A DNA stretch of 8,468 bases from Candidatus Electrothrix marina (GCA_004028495.1 MTKS01000009.1:1-8468), one strand, 5' to 3'. Positions 1 to 5,955 are shown, numbered from the stretch's first letter. Program-made: numbers and translations. Notes: a model not told the origin generated them from the sequence alone.

Positions 1-1106
1 GAGGCCACGATGATTTTGGCCACGTTCTCCATCTGACGGGCGTTTTTTTCATCGGTCATGGTGTCCACGTTCTGGGCGATCTCCTGATCTGCCGCCGCCT
101 TGAGCATTTCCAAGTAGGACTGATCTTTGACCAGATCCTCTTGGAGCTTGGACTTGAGGGTGGCGATCCACATCTGATGATTACTGAGCAATTTCTGCTG
201 GGCTTCCTGATGAGACTCATGCTCCTGAATGGATTTGGTCTTTTCATCAAGAACCGCCTGAACCACCTTGAGTTTCCCCCGTTCTTCCAGCAGATTGGAG
301 CGAAGCTTTGATACCTTGGCCAGCTGGCCCGTATGTTCTGCTGTCCCGGTCTCAAAGGAATCAATTGCCAATTCCTCGTTCTGTACCTCGCTTTCCAGCT
401 GCTCCACAATCTCCACCAGCTTGGTAGCTCTTGACGAGGCCTCGTTCTTTATCTCAAAGGCTCTTTCCTTGCGGGCCTTGATCGACTCCAGCTGGGTACG
501 GATACTGGAGGTGCGTTCGGTCATGATATCAATGGTTTTCTGCCCCATGACCTGAATGATATTTAGGGTATGCTCTATATCGGCGGACATCAGGCGCTCG
601 CGTTTCATGGATTCAGCTTGTCTTCTGGAAGCCTCCATGCGATTCTCCGCATCTTTCATCATCTGTTCGGCTTCCCGCATCTTACCTTCTTTGCCGAATC
701 CGAGACCCAGAAAGCCCTTATACTCTTTCGCCTGCTCAAGCCCGTTTTTCGCTTCCTCAAAAGCCTGACCGGCTTCAGCAACTAATTTCTTTTCTTCGTC
801 GGAATCTTCAACAAGGGATTGGAATTCTTTATCCATGCCGTCAATCAGCACCTTCATCCCGTACACGGCCTTGGCCATGTCTTTTTCATCGCTTTGGATG
901 GTCTGACGGAGGGTTTCCAATTTGGAGGTCAGAATCGTTTCCCGCTTCAATCGCTCCTGATCATCATCGATTTTGGAAATCGCCTCCTGTTCCTTTTCCA
1001 ACTCCGCCAGTCGGGAAGCCACGTCCACCGGGCCTTTGGCCATTACATCCAGATTGGTTGTTGTATCGTCCAGCAGGCTGGAAAACAGATCTTGATTTTG
1101 CGACAT
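1..1106 (-). CDS. Coiled-coil protein of unknown function (3' end beyond window)
   Basis: I do not recognise the family. Reading the minus strand from the ATG at 1104-1106 gives 368 codons without a stop, running off the left edge, so the C-terminus is missing. The start is preceded by AGAGGAT about 8 bases upstream, a fair ribosome binding site. The protein is soluble-looking, with no signal peptide or membrane segment, and is dominated by Glu, Lys, Gln and Arg in heptad-like runs from about residue 30 to the end. A short glycine-rich break (GFLGLGFG, residues 131-138) separates two helical halves. There are very few aromatic residues and the pattern suggests a long rod, possibly structural or scaffold-like. 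A distant relation to TelA-type helical proteins crossed my mind, but I see no diagnostic motif. It lies 84 bases downstream of the mqn operon on the same strand and probably has its own promoter. Confidence 0.8.
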   Translation of the reverse strand, partial: MSQNQDLFSSLLDDTTTNLDVMAKGPVDVASRLAELEKEQEAISKIDDDQERLKRETILTSKLETLRQTIQSDEKDMAKAVYGMKVLIDGMDKEFQSLVEDSDEEKKLVAEAGQAFEEAKNGLEQAKEYKGFLGLGFGKEGKMREAEQMMKDAENRMEASRRQAESMKRERLMSADIEHTLNIIQVMGQKTIDIMTERTSSIRTQLESIKARKERAFEIKNEASSRATKLVEIVEQLESEVQNEELAIDSFETGTAEHTGQLAKVSKLRSNLLEERGKLKVVQAVLDEKTKSIQEHESHQEAQQKLLSNHQMWIATLKSKLQEDLVKDQSYLEMLKAAADQEIAQNVDTMTDEKNARQMENVAKIIVA

Positions 1107-1137
1107 GGTTGTATCCTCTGAAAATGTTGAATAGGCC

Positions 1138-1153
1138 GAGCGCGGCCGCGCTC
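1138..1153. promoter_or_regulatory. Perfect 16-bp GC-rich palindrome, possible operator
   Basis: GAGCGCGGCCGCGCTC reads identically on both strands and includes a NotI site. It is an island of pure GC in an otherwise AT-rich gap. It overlaps the expected start point of transcription for the coiled-coil gene, which suits an operator or a hairpin at the mRNA 5' end. No T-run follows on either strand at terminator distance, so I do not call it a terminator. Confidence 0.4.
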
Positions 1154-1159
1154 ATTATG
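1154..1159 (-). promoter_or_regulatory. Possible -10 box for the coiled-coil gene
   Basis: On the minus strand, CATAAT (5 of 6 to TATAAT) lies 45 bases upstream of the coiled-coil start codon in an AT-rich 84-base gap. The -35 position holds only a T-rich hexamer with a weak match, so this is tentative. A GC palindrome lies immediately downstream, where transcription would begin. Confidence 0.3.
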
Positions 1160-1190
1160 ATATTCACATTTTTTAATAAAAATTAAATGG

Positions 1191-2453
1191 CTATGCAAGA
1201 GAATAAACAAAATTACTCTTGATATCTTGATATAGTGAGTATTCTGCCAAGGAGAAAGTATTCCGCACTGACCCTGCCAATTTTACAGCTACAATTGCGG
1301 CCTCTTTCCCCTTTTCCAGCGATCCGAGCCGCCTGTTCAGGCCCAGGGCCTCGGCCCCGCCCAAGGTTGCCATACGGAGGATATCCGCCGGATTAACAGA
1401 GGGATGCTCCTCAGCCAGCAGGCGCATTTCTTGCCAGATGGAAAGCTCGGGATTACTGGTCAGGCTGTCCGTGCCCAGGGCGGGCAGGATACCCTTGCGC
1501 AGGTATCGTTCCACCGGGGCCGTGCCCACACCGAGATAGCGGTTGCTGCCCGGACAGAGGCAGACCTTGGCCTTGGTTTCTGCGAGTAGATCCATTTCCT
1601 GATCTGTCACATGAAGACAATGCACGCAAAGTGTTCGGCTGTCAAGAAGGCCGTGTTGATGGAGATAGGACACTGAGCCTTTGCTGTCCGATCCTGTAGG
1701 GCGGAAGCTGCTCGCCCAGAATCCCCGTTGCTCAAGAAAGTCCCGCAGCTCTCCTGTGCCTTGGCTGATCATGTCATGCTCGGCTGTTGATTCAGCGGTA
1801 TGGATAGAAAAGATCTGACCCAACCGGGTCGCCCTGTTTTTCAAAGCGCGGAGCAGCTCAAGGTGGGTGGAGTAGGGGGCATGGGCGGTACAGCATGCAT
1901 CGGGGTGATCCACTTCCTCCTTCAGGCTGTTCAGGGAGGCGACAAGCTCGGATGCCCGCAGACCGAGGTATTCTTTCAAGCAGAGCAGGTGGCCTGGAAA
2001 TTCCGATGTCAGTTCTCGGATGAAACCGGTATTGGAGATATCAGCAATGGCGACAACGCCCTGGTCCTGCTGCCGGCTAAGCACGGCACGGGCTGCGTCC
2101 AGTATGGTCTTTTTATCCGCATCAGCCTTGGCCCGCTCGGCAAGCATGTGGCCGATCCAACCGGTAAAGCTTGTAGGGGAGGGCTCTTGGGAAAGATGGG
2201 CGAGATGAGAAAGTTCCAGGTGGGTATGGGCGTTGATCAGGCCGGGCAAGAGCACGGCATCAGGATGATCAATGATTTCTGCTCCCGGATAACTTCGGAC
2301 TACTTGCTTAAAATTACCGACAGCAACGATCAGACCGCCTTGGGCAGCAAGACCACCGTCTGCAATGGGCTGACGGCTTATAGGAAGCAGCCAGGGGGCA
2401 CGATGGACTATTAGCCTATTTGTCAGCCTGTCTGTCACCGCTTCTACTCTCAC
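1191..2453 (-). CDS. mqnX: Amidohydrolase, probable aminodeoxyfutalosine deaminase
   Basis: A 420-residue cytosolic metal-dependent amidohydrolase of the TRZ/ATZ deaminase type. Visible metal and catalytic residues are H76-T-H78 (in NAHTHLE), H191 (HAPYS), H218 (HTAES), H278 (CVHC) and D329 (GTDS), in the family order and spacing; the length fits. Known biology: in the futalosine route to menaquinone, such a deaminase converts 6-amino-6-deoxyfutalosine to futalosine before hydrolysis and MqnC cyclisation. The specific substrate is inferred mainly from the neighbour: its GTG start overlaps the mqnC stop by 4 bases (GTGA), so the two are translationally coupled. AGGAG is only 2 bases from this GTG, which is tight; a second GTG at codon 6 is an alternative start. 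Residues 1-15 have no obvious family counterpart. Alternative: another amidohydrolase (chlorohydrolase, guanine or adenosine-type deaminase). Confidence 0.8.
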   Translation of the reverse strand: MRVEAVTDRLTNRLIVHRAPWLLPISRQPIADGGLAAQGGLIVAVGNFKQVVRSYPGAEIIDHPDAVLLPGLINAHTHLELSHLAHLSQEPSPTSFTGWIGHMLAERAKADADKKTILDAARAVLSRQQDQGVVAIADISNTGFIRELTSEFPGHLLCLKEYLGLRASELVASLNSLKEEVDHPDACCTAHAPYSTHLELLRALKNRATRLGQIFSIHTAESTAEHDMISQGTGELRDFLEQRGFWASSFRPTGSDSKGSVSYLHQHGLLDSRTLCVHCLHVTDQEMDLLAETKAKVCLCPGSNRYLGVGTAPVERYLRKGILPALGTDSLTSNPELSIWQEMRLLAEEHPSVNPADILRMATLGGAEALGLNRRLGSLEKGKEAAIVAVKLAGSVRNTFSLAEYSLYQDIKSNFVYSLA

Positions 2454-3538
2454 TGCTCCTGCCCGACCAGAGTGTAATCCATCAGCCGCTGCTGCGGCGC
2501 GAAACCGGCATCGGTGACCAGGTTTCGGATCTCCTGTTCTGAGAGACGGAAATGTACCCCTGCTGCCGCGACCACGTTTTCCTCAATCATGGTGGAACCG
2601 AAATCATTGGCCCCGAAAAAGAGAGAGAGCTGGGCGATCTTCGGGCCTTGGGTCACCCAGGATGCCTGGATATTATCAAAGTTGTCGAGAAAGATCCGGC
2701 TCAGGGCCAGCATACGCAGGTAGGCAAAGGCGGAGGCCTTTTCGATGCCGGATCCCTGATGAGATTGCATGGCCTCGGCCAGGGCGGTGTTGTCGGGCTG
2801 GAAAGGCCAGGGGATAAAGGCGGTAAAGCCGCCGGTGCGGTCCTGGAGATCGCGCAGGCGTTGCAGATGCTCCAGCCGTTCATCCCAGGTTTCGATATGG
2901 CCGAACATCATCGTGGCCGTGGTGCGCATACCCAAAGTATGGGCTGTTTCCATAACCGCGATCCACTCATCTGCTGAGCATTTACGCGGGGCCAGCTGCT
3001 GCCGCACCCGGTCGGTGAGAATCTCAGCCCCGCCGCCGGGTATGGAATCCAGGCCTGCGGCCATGAGCCGTTGCAGAACCTCTTTGACCGAGAGCTTGGA
3101 AAGCTCGGCAAAATGACAGATTTCCGGCGGAGAAAATCCGTGGATATGAATGCCGGTGGCCTTCATGAAACGGAGCATGTCCTCGTAAAACACCAAAGGC
3201 AGGTCCGGATGGAGACCGCCTTGAAGGAGGATCTGGGTGCCGCCCAGTTCCTGGGTCTCGCTGATCTTTTGTAGCAGCTCGTCCTTGCTCAGTACCTTGC
3301 CCTCCGGGTCTTCCGGGGCCTTGAAAAAGGCGCAGAATTTACAGGCCGAGATGCAGATATCTGTGTAGTTGATATTGCGGTCAATGACATAGGTGACCTG
3401 GGGCTCCGGGTGCAGCCGCTGACGGACGGCATCAGCCATGAAGCCGAGTTGGTAGAGGTCGGCCTTGTCGGCAAGGAGGAGGAATTCTTCGCCGGTGATG
3501 CGGTCTCCGGTAATGACTTTATCTGTTATTTGCTGCAT
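2450..3538 (-). CDS. mqnC: Cyclic dehypoxanthine futalosine synthase (radical SAM)
   Basis: A 362-residue cytosolic radical SAM enzyme of menaquinone biosynthesis. MqnC cyclises dehypoxanthine futalosine to cyclic dehypoxanthine futalosine using a 4Fe-4S cluster and S-adenosylmethionine. The cluster motif is C62-x3-C66-x2-C69, after the typical DRNINYTDIC stretch. Other family blocks are QGGLHPDLP (106-114), SPPEI (136-140), DSIPGGGAEIL (164-174), ATMMFGHIET (208-217), GGFTAFIPWPFQP (236-248) and GANDFGSTMIEENV (309-322). The PGGGAE and NINYT forms separate it from the sister enzyme MqnE. Length matches the family and no catalytic residue is missing. The ATG start agrees with family N-termini, although I see no strong Shine-Dalgarno sequence before it. 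It is the first gene of an operon with the downstream deaminase; the other mqn genes are outside the window. Confidence 0.95.
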   Translation of the reverse strand: MQQITDKVITGDRITGEEFLLLADKADLYQLGFMADAVRQRLHPEPQVTYVIDRNINYTDICISACKFCAFFKAPEDPEGKVLSKDELLQKISETQELGGTQILLQGGLHPDLPLVFYEDMLRFMKATGIHIHGFSPPEICHFAELSKLSVKEVLQRLMAAGLDSIPGGGAEILTDRVRQQLAPRKCSADEWIAVMETAHTLGMRTTATMMFGHIETWDERLEHLQRLRDLQDRTGGFTAFIPWPFQPDNTALAEAMQSHQGSGIEKASAFAYLRMLALSRIFLDNFDNIQASWVTQGPKIAQLSLFFGANDFGSTMIEENVVAAAGVHFRLSEQEIRNLVTDAGFAPQQRLMDYTLVGQEQ

Positions 3539-3603
3539 GATGATGTGGTGTGTGTATTGGCAATGTCTTTCCCGCAGGCATGGGAAGTGAAAAATTTGCC
3601 GAA

Positions 3604-3632
3604 TAGATATCAGGATCTGGTGGTTCTGTCAA
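3604..3632 (-). promoter_or_regulatory. Candidate sigma70 promoter for the mqnC operon
   Basis: On the minus strand a perfect -35 box TTGACA (3627-3632) is followed after 17 bases by TATCTA (3604-3609), a mediocre -10. Transcription would start near 3597, leaving a leader of about 60 bases before the mqnC ATG. This gives the mqn pair its own promoter, separate from the membrane protein gene upstream. Confidence 0.5.
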
Positions 3633-3641
3633 ATGTGTATT

Positions 3642-3676
3642 AAATAGGGGTCTGACTTCTATTTATGACCCTATTT
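3642..3676. repeat. REP-like AAATAGGGGTC inverted repeat plus a third half-arm
   Basis: The arms AAATAGGGGTC (3642-3652) and GACTTCTATTT (3654-3664) face each other around one base, with two mismatches that become G-U pairs in a plus-strand RNA. A third arm, GACCCTATTT, follows at 3667-3676. The pattern resembles the dispersed AAATAGGGGTCAGACC-type palindromes I associate with REP elements and their transposases; no transposase is present. The third arm overlaps the stop codon and last codon of the upstream DUF21/CBS gene (minus strand), so the hairpin sits just after that gene. It may act as its transcript end, although on the minus-strand RNA the two mismatched positions become A-C and weaken the stem. 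Confidence 0.6.
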
Positions 3677-4816
3677 ACTCCCTAACCTGCTCATCAACCG
3701 CGCGGTTTTTGCGTCGGCTGAATTGGCTTGTTCGGCCTTGCTTTGGTCAAAGATATCAGCATCAAGTCCCATTGCCTTGGCACGTTTCTTCCATTGTTTT
3801 CGTGCTAGAGCGCGCATGTCTTCAACATCGTCTGTTTCATCCATAATTTCCATACCCATAATCGTCTCGATTAAATCCTCTAGTGTCACCAGTCCATCCG
3901 TCCCTCCATGCTTATTATTGACGACTATAGCGATGTGCTGACGATCCTTAAGAAACCGCTCCAACAATACTGTCAACGATACCGAATCCGGAACAGTAAG
4001 TATTTCACGTTTCAAGGTATCGAGTTTTTGATCACCTCGCTTCTGAGTTGCGTTGATCAGAATATCCTCTTTAAGAACAAAACCAGTTATGTTGTCAAGA
4101 TGCGTCGTATAGAGCGGCAGACGTGAAAAAGGAATTTGGGTAACTTGTTTCAACGAATCGATAATCTGCATGTCCTCGGGTAATGCGGAGATAACAGTAC
4201 GCGGTGTCATAATATCGTCCACTTTGAGCGACTCGAATCGGAATATGTTTCGGATAATCCTTGATTCCTTATCGCGAATATGCCCCGTCTCTACTCCTAC
4301 CTGAGCCATGGCGATGAATTCGTCTCTACTGAAAATGTGAATATCTTTTCCGTGTGAAATAAGCTTTGTCAGTCTCTCCGAAATCCACACAATTGGATAA
4401 AGCAGCACAATCAGGATGTTGAGAAAAGAGGAAATTGGACCTACAAGTGTTGTCCAGTAGACGGCTCCTAACGTCTTAGGTATGATTTCGGAAAAAAAGA
4501 GGATCAAAAGCGTCATGACAGCAGAAAACAGACCAAACCATGCGCTTCCGAATACGGCTGTCGCTTTGGCCCCGGAACCGATCGCGCCAACCGTATGCGC
4601 AATAGTGTTTAGTGTCAAAATGGCTGCAAGTGATTGGTCCACCTTATCTTGTCTCAGTCGTTTTAAAAGCGCGGCATGCTTAGGCCGCCTTTCTTTTTGC
4701 CCTTCGATAAATGAAGGCGTAATACTTAAAAGTACCGATTCCGCCACAGAACAGAGAAATGAAAAAACCAATGCCAGCAGTACATAAATTATTAATAGCA
4801 GACCATCAGAGCTCAT
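3671..4816 (-). CDS. CNNM (DUF21) membrane protein with CBS pair, hemolysin C/CorC-like
   Basis: A 381-residue inner-membrane protein. The N-terminal DUF21/CNNM domain (about 1-155) has hydrophobic segments near 5-25, 65-85, 92-112 and 127-148 and the family motifs AESVLLSIT (25-33) and SEIIPKTLG (109-117). A CBS pair follows (about 200-330), with DIMTPRTVI (201-209) and LVTLEDLIETIMGMEIMDETD (309-329). Relatives are implicated in divalent cation (Mg2+, Co2+) handling; CBS pairs usually sense adenine nucleotides. The C-terminal CorC/HlyC domain is absent, replaced by a basic tail of about 50 residues. I chose the ATG at 4814-4816, which has GAGG 10 bases upstream and puts the first membrane helix at the N-terminus. 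The frame extends upstream to a TTG at 4888, but those 24 residues are polar and unlike the family. The last codon and stop lie in a palindromic repeat. It appears to be transcribed alone. Confidence 0.9.
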   Translation of the reverse strand: MSSDGLLLIIYVLLALVFSFLCSVAESVLLSITPSFIEGQKERRPKHAALLKRLRQDKVDQSLAAILTLNTIAHTVGAIGSGAKATAVFGSAWFGLFSAVMTLLILFFSEIIPKTLGAVYWTTLVGPISSFLNILIVLLYPIVWISERLTKLISHGKDIHIFSRDEFIAMAQVGVETGHIRDKESRIIRNIFRFESLKVDDIMTPRTVISALPEDMQIIDSLKQVTQIPFSRLPLYTTHLDNITGFVLKEDILINATQKRGDQKLDTLKREILTVPDSVSLTVLLERFLKDRQHIAIVVNNKHGGTDGLVTLEDLIETIMGMEIMDETDDVEDMRALARKQWKKRAKAMGLDADIFDQSKAEQANSADAKTARLMSRLGSK

Positions 4817-5114
4817 ATTTTTAATGCCTCTTTCGTGAGAATCCTGTACGCCGGCGGGATGTGCCGATATAGCAAATGTCTTTGACAATACAGGGTGAAA
4901 AGTTCAGTTCGCTCGTTTTGACGACAATCTCATAGGAAGAGCATGTTTTCATATTGCGTGATCGAACAGGATATTAAAAGGGCAAACATGGAAAACAAAG
5001 TCGTCATTCTGTCTAAACCAACTCTTAACCATCTTGAATGAAAAGTAAACAAGAAACAGCAATTGACAGGGTGAAATGTACTCACCCCGGTATCACAGGC
5101 CAAAATCAGACCGC
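4817..5114. other. Intergenic region without a convincing gene
   Basis: This gap holds the leader of the DUF21/CBS gene (minus strand) and otherwise no supportable CDS. It contains a 17-codon plus-strand frame (ATG at 4988, stop ending 5041) behind AAAAGGG, too short to call. It also has an 11-base direct repeat, ACAGGGTGAAA, at 4890-4900 and 5066-5076. A small inverted repeat, GGGTGA/TCACCC, lies at about 5069-5087, directly after a TTGACA at 5063-5068. Confidence 0.5.
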
Positions 5115-5239
5115 GCAGTGATGCGGGTTACAGGTCGGGGGCGCGGGTTCAAATTCCATGATCAAGCGATCCGAAAACCAAATCAGCAAAGCGAAAGATG
5201 TTGACTTCCGTTTACAACTGCTCAATACTACAGCGGAAG
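5115..5239 (+). repeat. Left copy of a ~125-bp direct repeat (ppk upstream region)
   Basis: This stretch aligns end to end with 5956-6080, by eye about 80% identical with perhaps one small gap. The best blocks are GCGGGTTACAGGTC, TTCAAATTCCAT, GCGAAA-ATGTTGACTTCC (one base differing) and a final identical run of 26 bases ending at 5239. It carries the same TTGACT-N17-AATACT promoter (5201-5229). It is followed almost directly by a ppk coding fragment, showing that the ppk upstream region was duplicated and the left copy then decayed. An open frame beginning with ATG at 5158 crosses it but has no support as a gene. Confidence 0.85.
5201..5229 (+). promoter_or_regulatory. Duplicated ppk-type promoter (left copy)
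   Basis: TTGACT (5201-5206), 17 bases, AATACT (5224-5229). Both hexamers and the spacing are identical to the copy before ppk, while the start of the spacer differs. It points right, so its transcript would cross the ppk fragment and run antisense through the DUF2442 and DUF4160 genes. Confidence 0.5.
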
Positions 5240-5245
5240 CAAGGG

Positions 5246-5285
5246 AAGCCCGGCGTTTGATCTCACCTCACCGGAATGGTACCTG
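5246..5285 (+). pseudogene. ppk1: Fragment of the ppk 5' coding region
   Basis: 5255-5285 matches ppk codons at 6258-6288 in 30 of 31 bases; the match continues leftward to about 5246 with one inserted base. In the ppk frame it reads FDLTSPEWYL and then hits a stop (VQ*) just past the break at 5285/5286. Relative to the intact locus, about 170 bases between the promoter and this point (the leader and first 27 or so codons) are deleted. It is a dead remnant of a duplicated ppk start. Confidence 0.85.
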
Positions 5286-5337
5286 GTTCAGTAGCCGCGA
5301 TTTTTTGCAGTCTGCTGAAACCTTATTCGTTATGTGG
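5285..5337 (-). other. attC-like fold at the end of the DUF4160-DUF2442 cassette (tentative)
   Basis: On the minus strand, after the last DUF2442 codons, CCACATAAC (5329-5337, containing the TAA stop) is followed by a 6-base spacer and GGTTTCAG (5315-5322). About 23 bases of loop come next, then CTGAACC (5285-5291). The last two pair as GGTT-CAG with CTG-AACC, leaving one bulged T. This resembles the R''-L''-L' half of an integron attC site with its extrahelical base. The opposite R' box is not present: the ppk fragment begins at that point. CCACATAAC is the exact inverse of GTTATGTGG, which opens the cassette at 5947. The interpretation is inference; it could be a chance hairpin. Confidence 0.3.
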
Positions 5338-5572
5338 TTTTATTTTGATTTAATTCATAAGCAATTGTATCCGCACTTAAATCTTGTTCGTTAGGCCATG
5401 CGATTCCACAAAAAAAAGGTTTTACTTGCTTAAAATAGTTTTTATCTTTTAACTGTGTAAATACACCTTTCTCAAGATAGGGTTTAACATCAAATATCCC
5501 GGAACGTCCATCAGACAATTCAACAAATAACGTATAATCATTATTTGCATTAACTTTTTTTACCTTCAACAT
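5330..5572 (-). CDS. DUF2442 domain protein
   Basis: An 80-residue protein covering one whole DUF2442 domain. Family features are the β-rich core with LSDGRSGIFDV (residues 19-29), PYLEKGVFTQLKD (31-43), a central YFKQV (46-50) and the closing GIAWPNEQDLSADTIAYEL (56-74). The molecular function is not established. It starts 3 bases after the DUF4160 stop, and its binding site GAGG overlaps the end of that gene, so the two are translationally coupled. DUF2442 and DUF4160 genes are, to my knowledge, often found side by side in accessory regions, and a toxin-antitoxin-like role has been suspected; nothing in the sequence proves it. The gene is AT-rich, and its TAA stop lies within the 9-base inverted end of the cassette. 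The length is normal and the domain looks intact. Confidence 0.85.
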   Translation of the reverse strand: MLKVKKVNANNDYTLFVELSDGRSGIFDVKPYLEKGVFTQLKDKNYFKQVKPFFCGIAWPNEQDLSADTIAYELNQNKTT

Positions 5573-5575
5573 TTT

Positions 5576-5845
5576 TTACCTCAACGGTTTGATTTTATAT
5601 GGTTGCTGACCTTCAACCGCCAGTTTCCAATCAGCTGTTAAATCTTCTTGGTGGATCTCAATCCATGCTTTGATTAATTTTAGTTTTTTATTTGGCATTT
5701 CACCTTTTAAAACATCACCTTCCGGTATTGAAATAACTGCGTCATGCTCAGCGTAATTCGCATGAATATGAGGTGTTTGATGTTCTTTATTATCAAAATA
5801 ATACATGTAGATAATTATTCCATAAAACATTGAAATAGTTGGCAT
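5576..5845 (-). CDS. DUF4160 domain protein
   Basis: An 89-residue protein covering one DUF4160 domain. The family pattern is clear: MPTISMFYGIIIYMYYFD (1-18), then HQTPHIHANY (22-31) with conserved histidines, a short AVISIPEGDVLKGEMP stretch (35-50), and the helix KLKLIKAWIEIHQEDLTADW (53-72). Biochemical function is unknown; its pairing with DUF2442 downstream suggests a two-component accessory module. I chose the ATG at 5843-5845 because family members begin with MPTIS and a GAGAG lies about 9 bases upstream. The frame stays open back to a TTG at 5929, giving 117 residues, but AGGAG then abuts the start with no spacer. The same AGGAG is well placed for an ATG at 5922 in another frame that stops after 9 codons, so a frameshifted longer N-terminus is possible. 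Codon use is AT-rich, unlike the flanking genes. Confidence 0.82.
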   Translation of the reverse strand: MPTISMFYGIIIYMYYFDNKEHQTPHIHANYAEHDAVISIPEGDVLKGEMPNKKLKLIKAWIEIHQEDLTADWKLAVEGQQPYKIKPLR

Positions 5846-5955
5846 GTCAATAGCTCTCTTTTCTTCTTTAGGTTTCCATCCAGTAGCTTTAATCAATTTT
5901 TCAAGATCGTTAATTTTATCATACCACAACTCCTATTGCCACATAACAGTGTTCA

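Larger units (their letters stand above)
5329..5947. mobile_element. AT-rich two-gene cassette with 9-bp inverted ends
   Basis: The segment is bounded by GTTATGTGG on the plus strand at 5329-5337 and CCACATAAC at 5939-5947. It encloses just the DUF4160 and DUF2442 genes. It is visibly much richer in A and T than ppk or the mqn genes. It lies between two copies of the ppk upstream region. No transposase or integrase is inside it, so if it is mobile it depends on enzymes encoded elsewhere. Calling it a mobile cassette is inference from composition, ends and flanking duplication. Confidence 0.45.

Noticed and set aside
1800..2414. 204-codon plus-strand frame opposite the amidohydrolase
   Set aside because: Shadow frame without recognisable domain. 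The minus strand has the complete set of metal ligands.
4817..4888. Upstream TTG start for the DUF21/CBS protein
   Set aside because: It adds 24 polar residues before the first membrane helix and lacks a good binding site. The ATG at 4816 has GAGG and matches the family N-terminus.
5118..5160. tRNA-like T-arm (GGTTCAAATTCC) with an AGGTC variable-loop-like element
   Set aside because: The T-stem pairs poorly, no acceptor or D-arm can be folded around it, and the second copy (5965-6002) has lost more of the pairing. At best it is a chance resemblance or very old remnant.
5158..5394. 78-codon plus-strand frame starting MIKRSENQ
   Set aside because: It runs through the decayed repeat, crosses the ppk fragment in the wrong frame, and ends antisense to DUF2442. 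The partner repeat at 5956-6080 does not preserve the frame.
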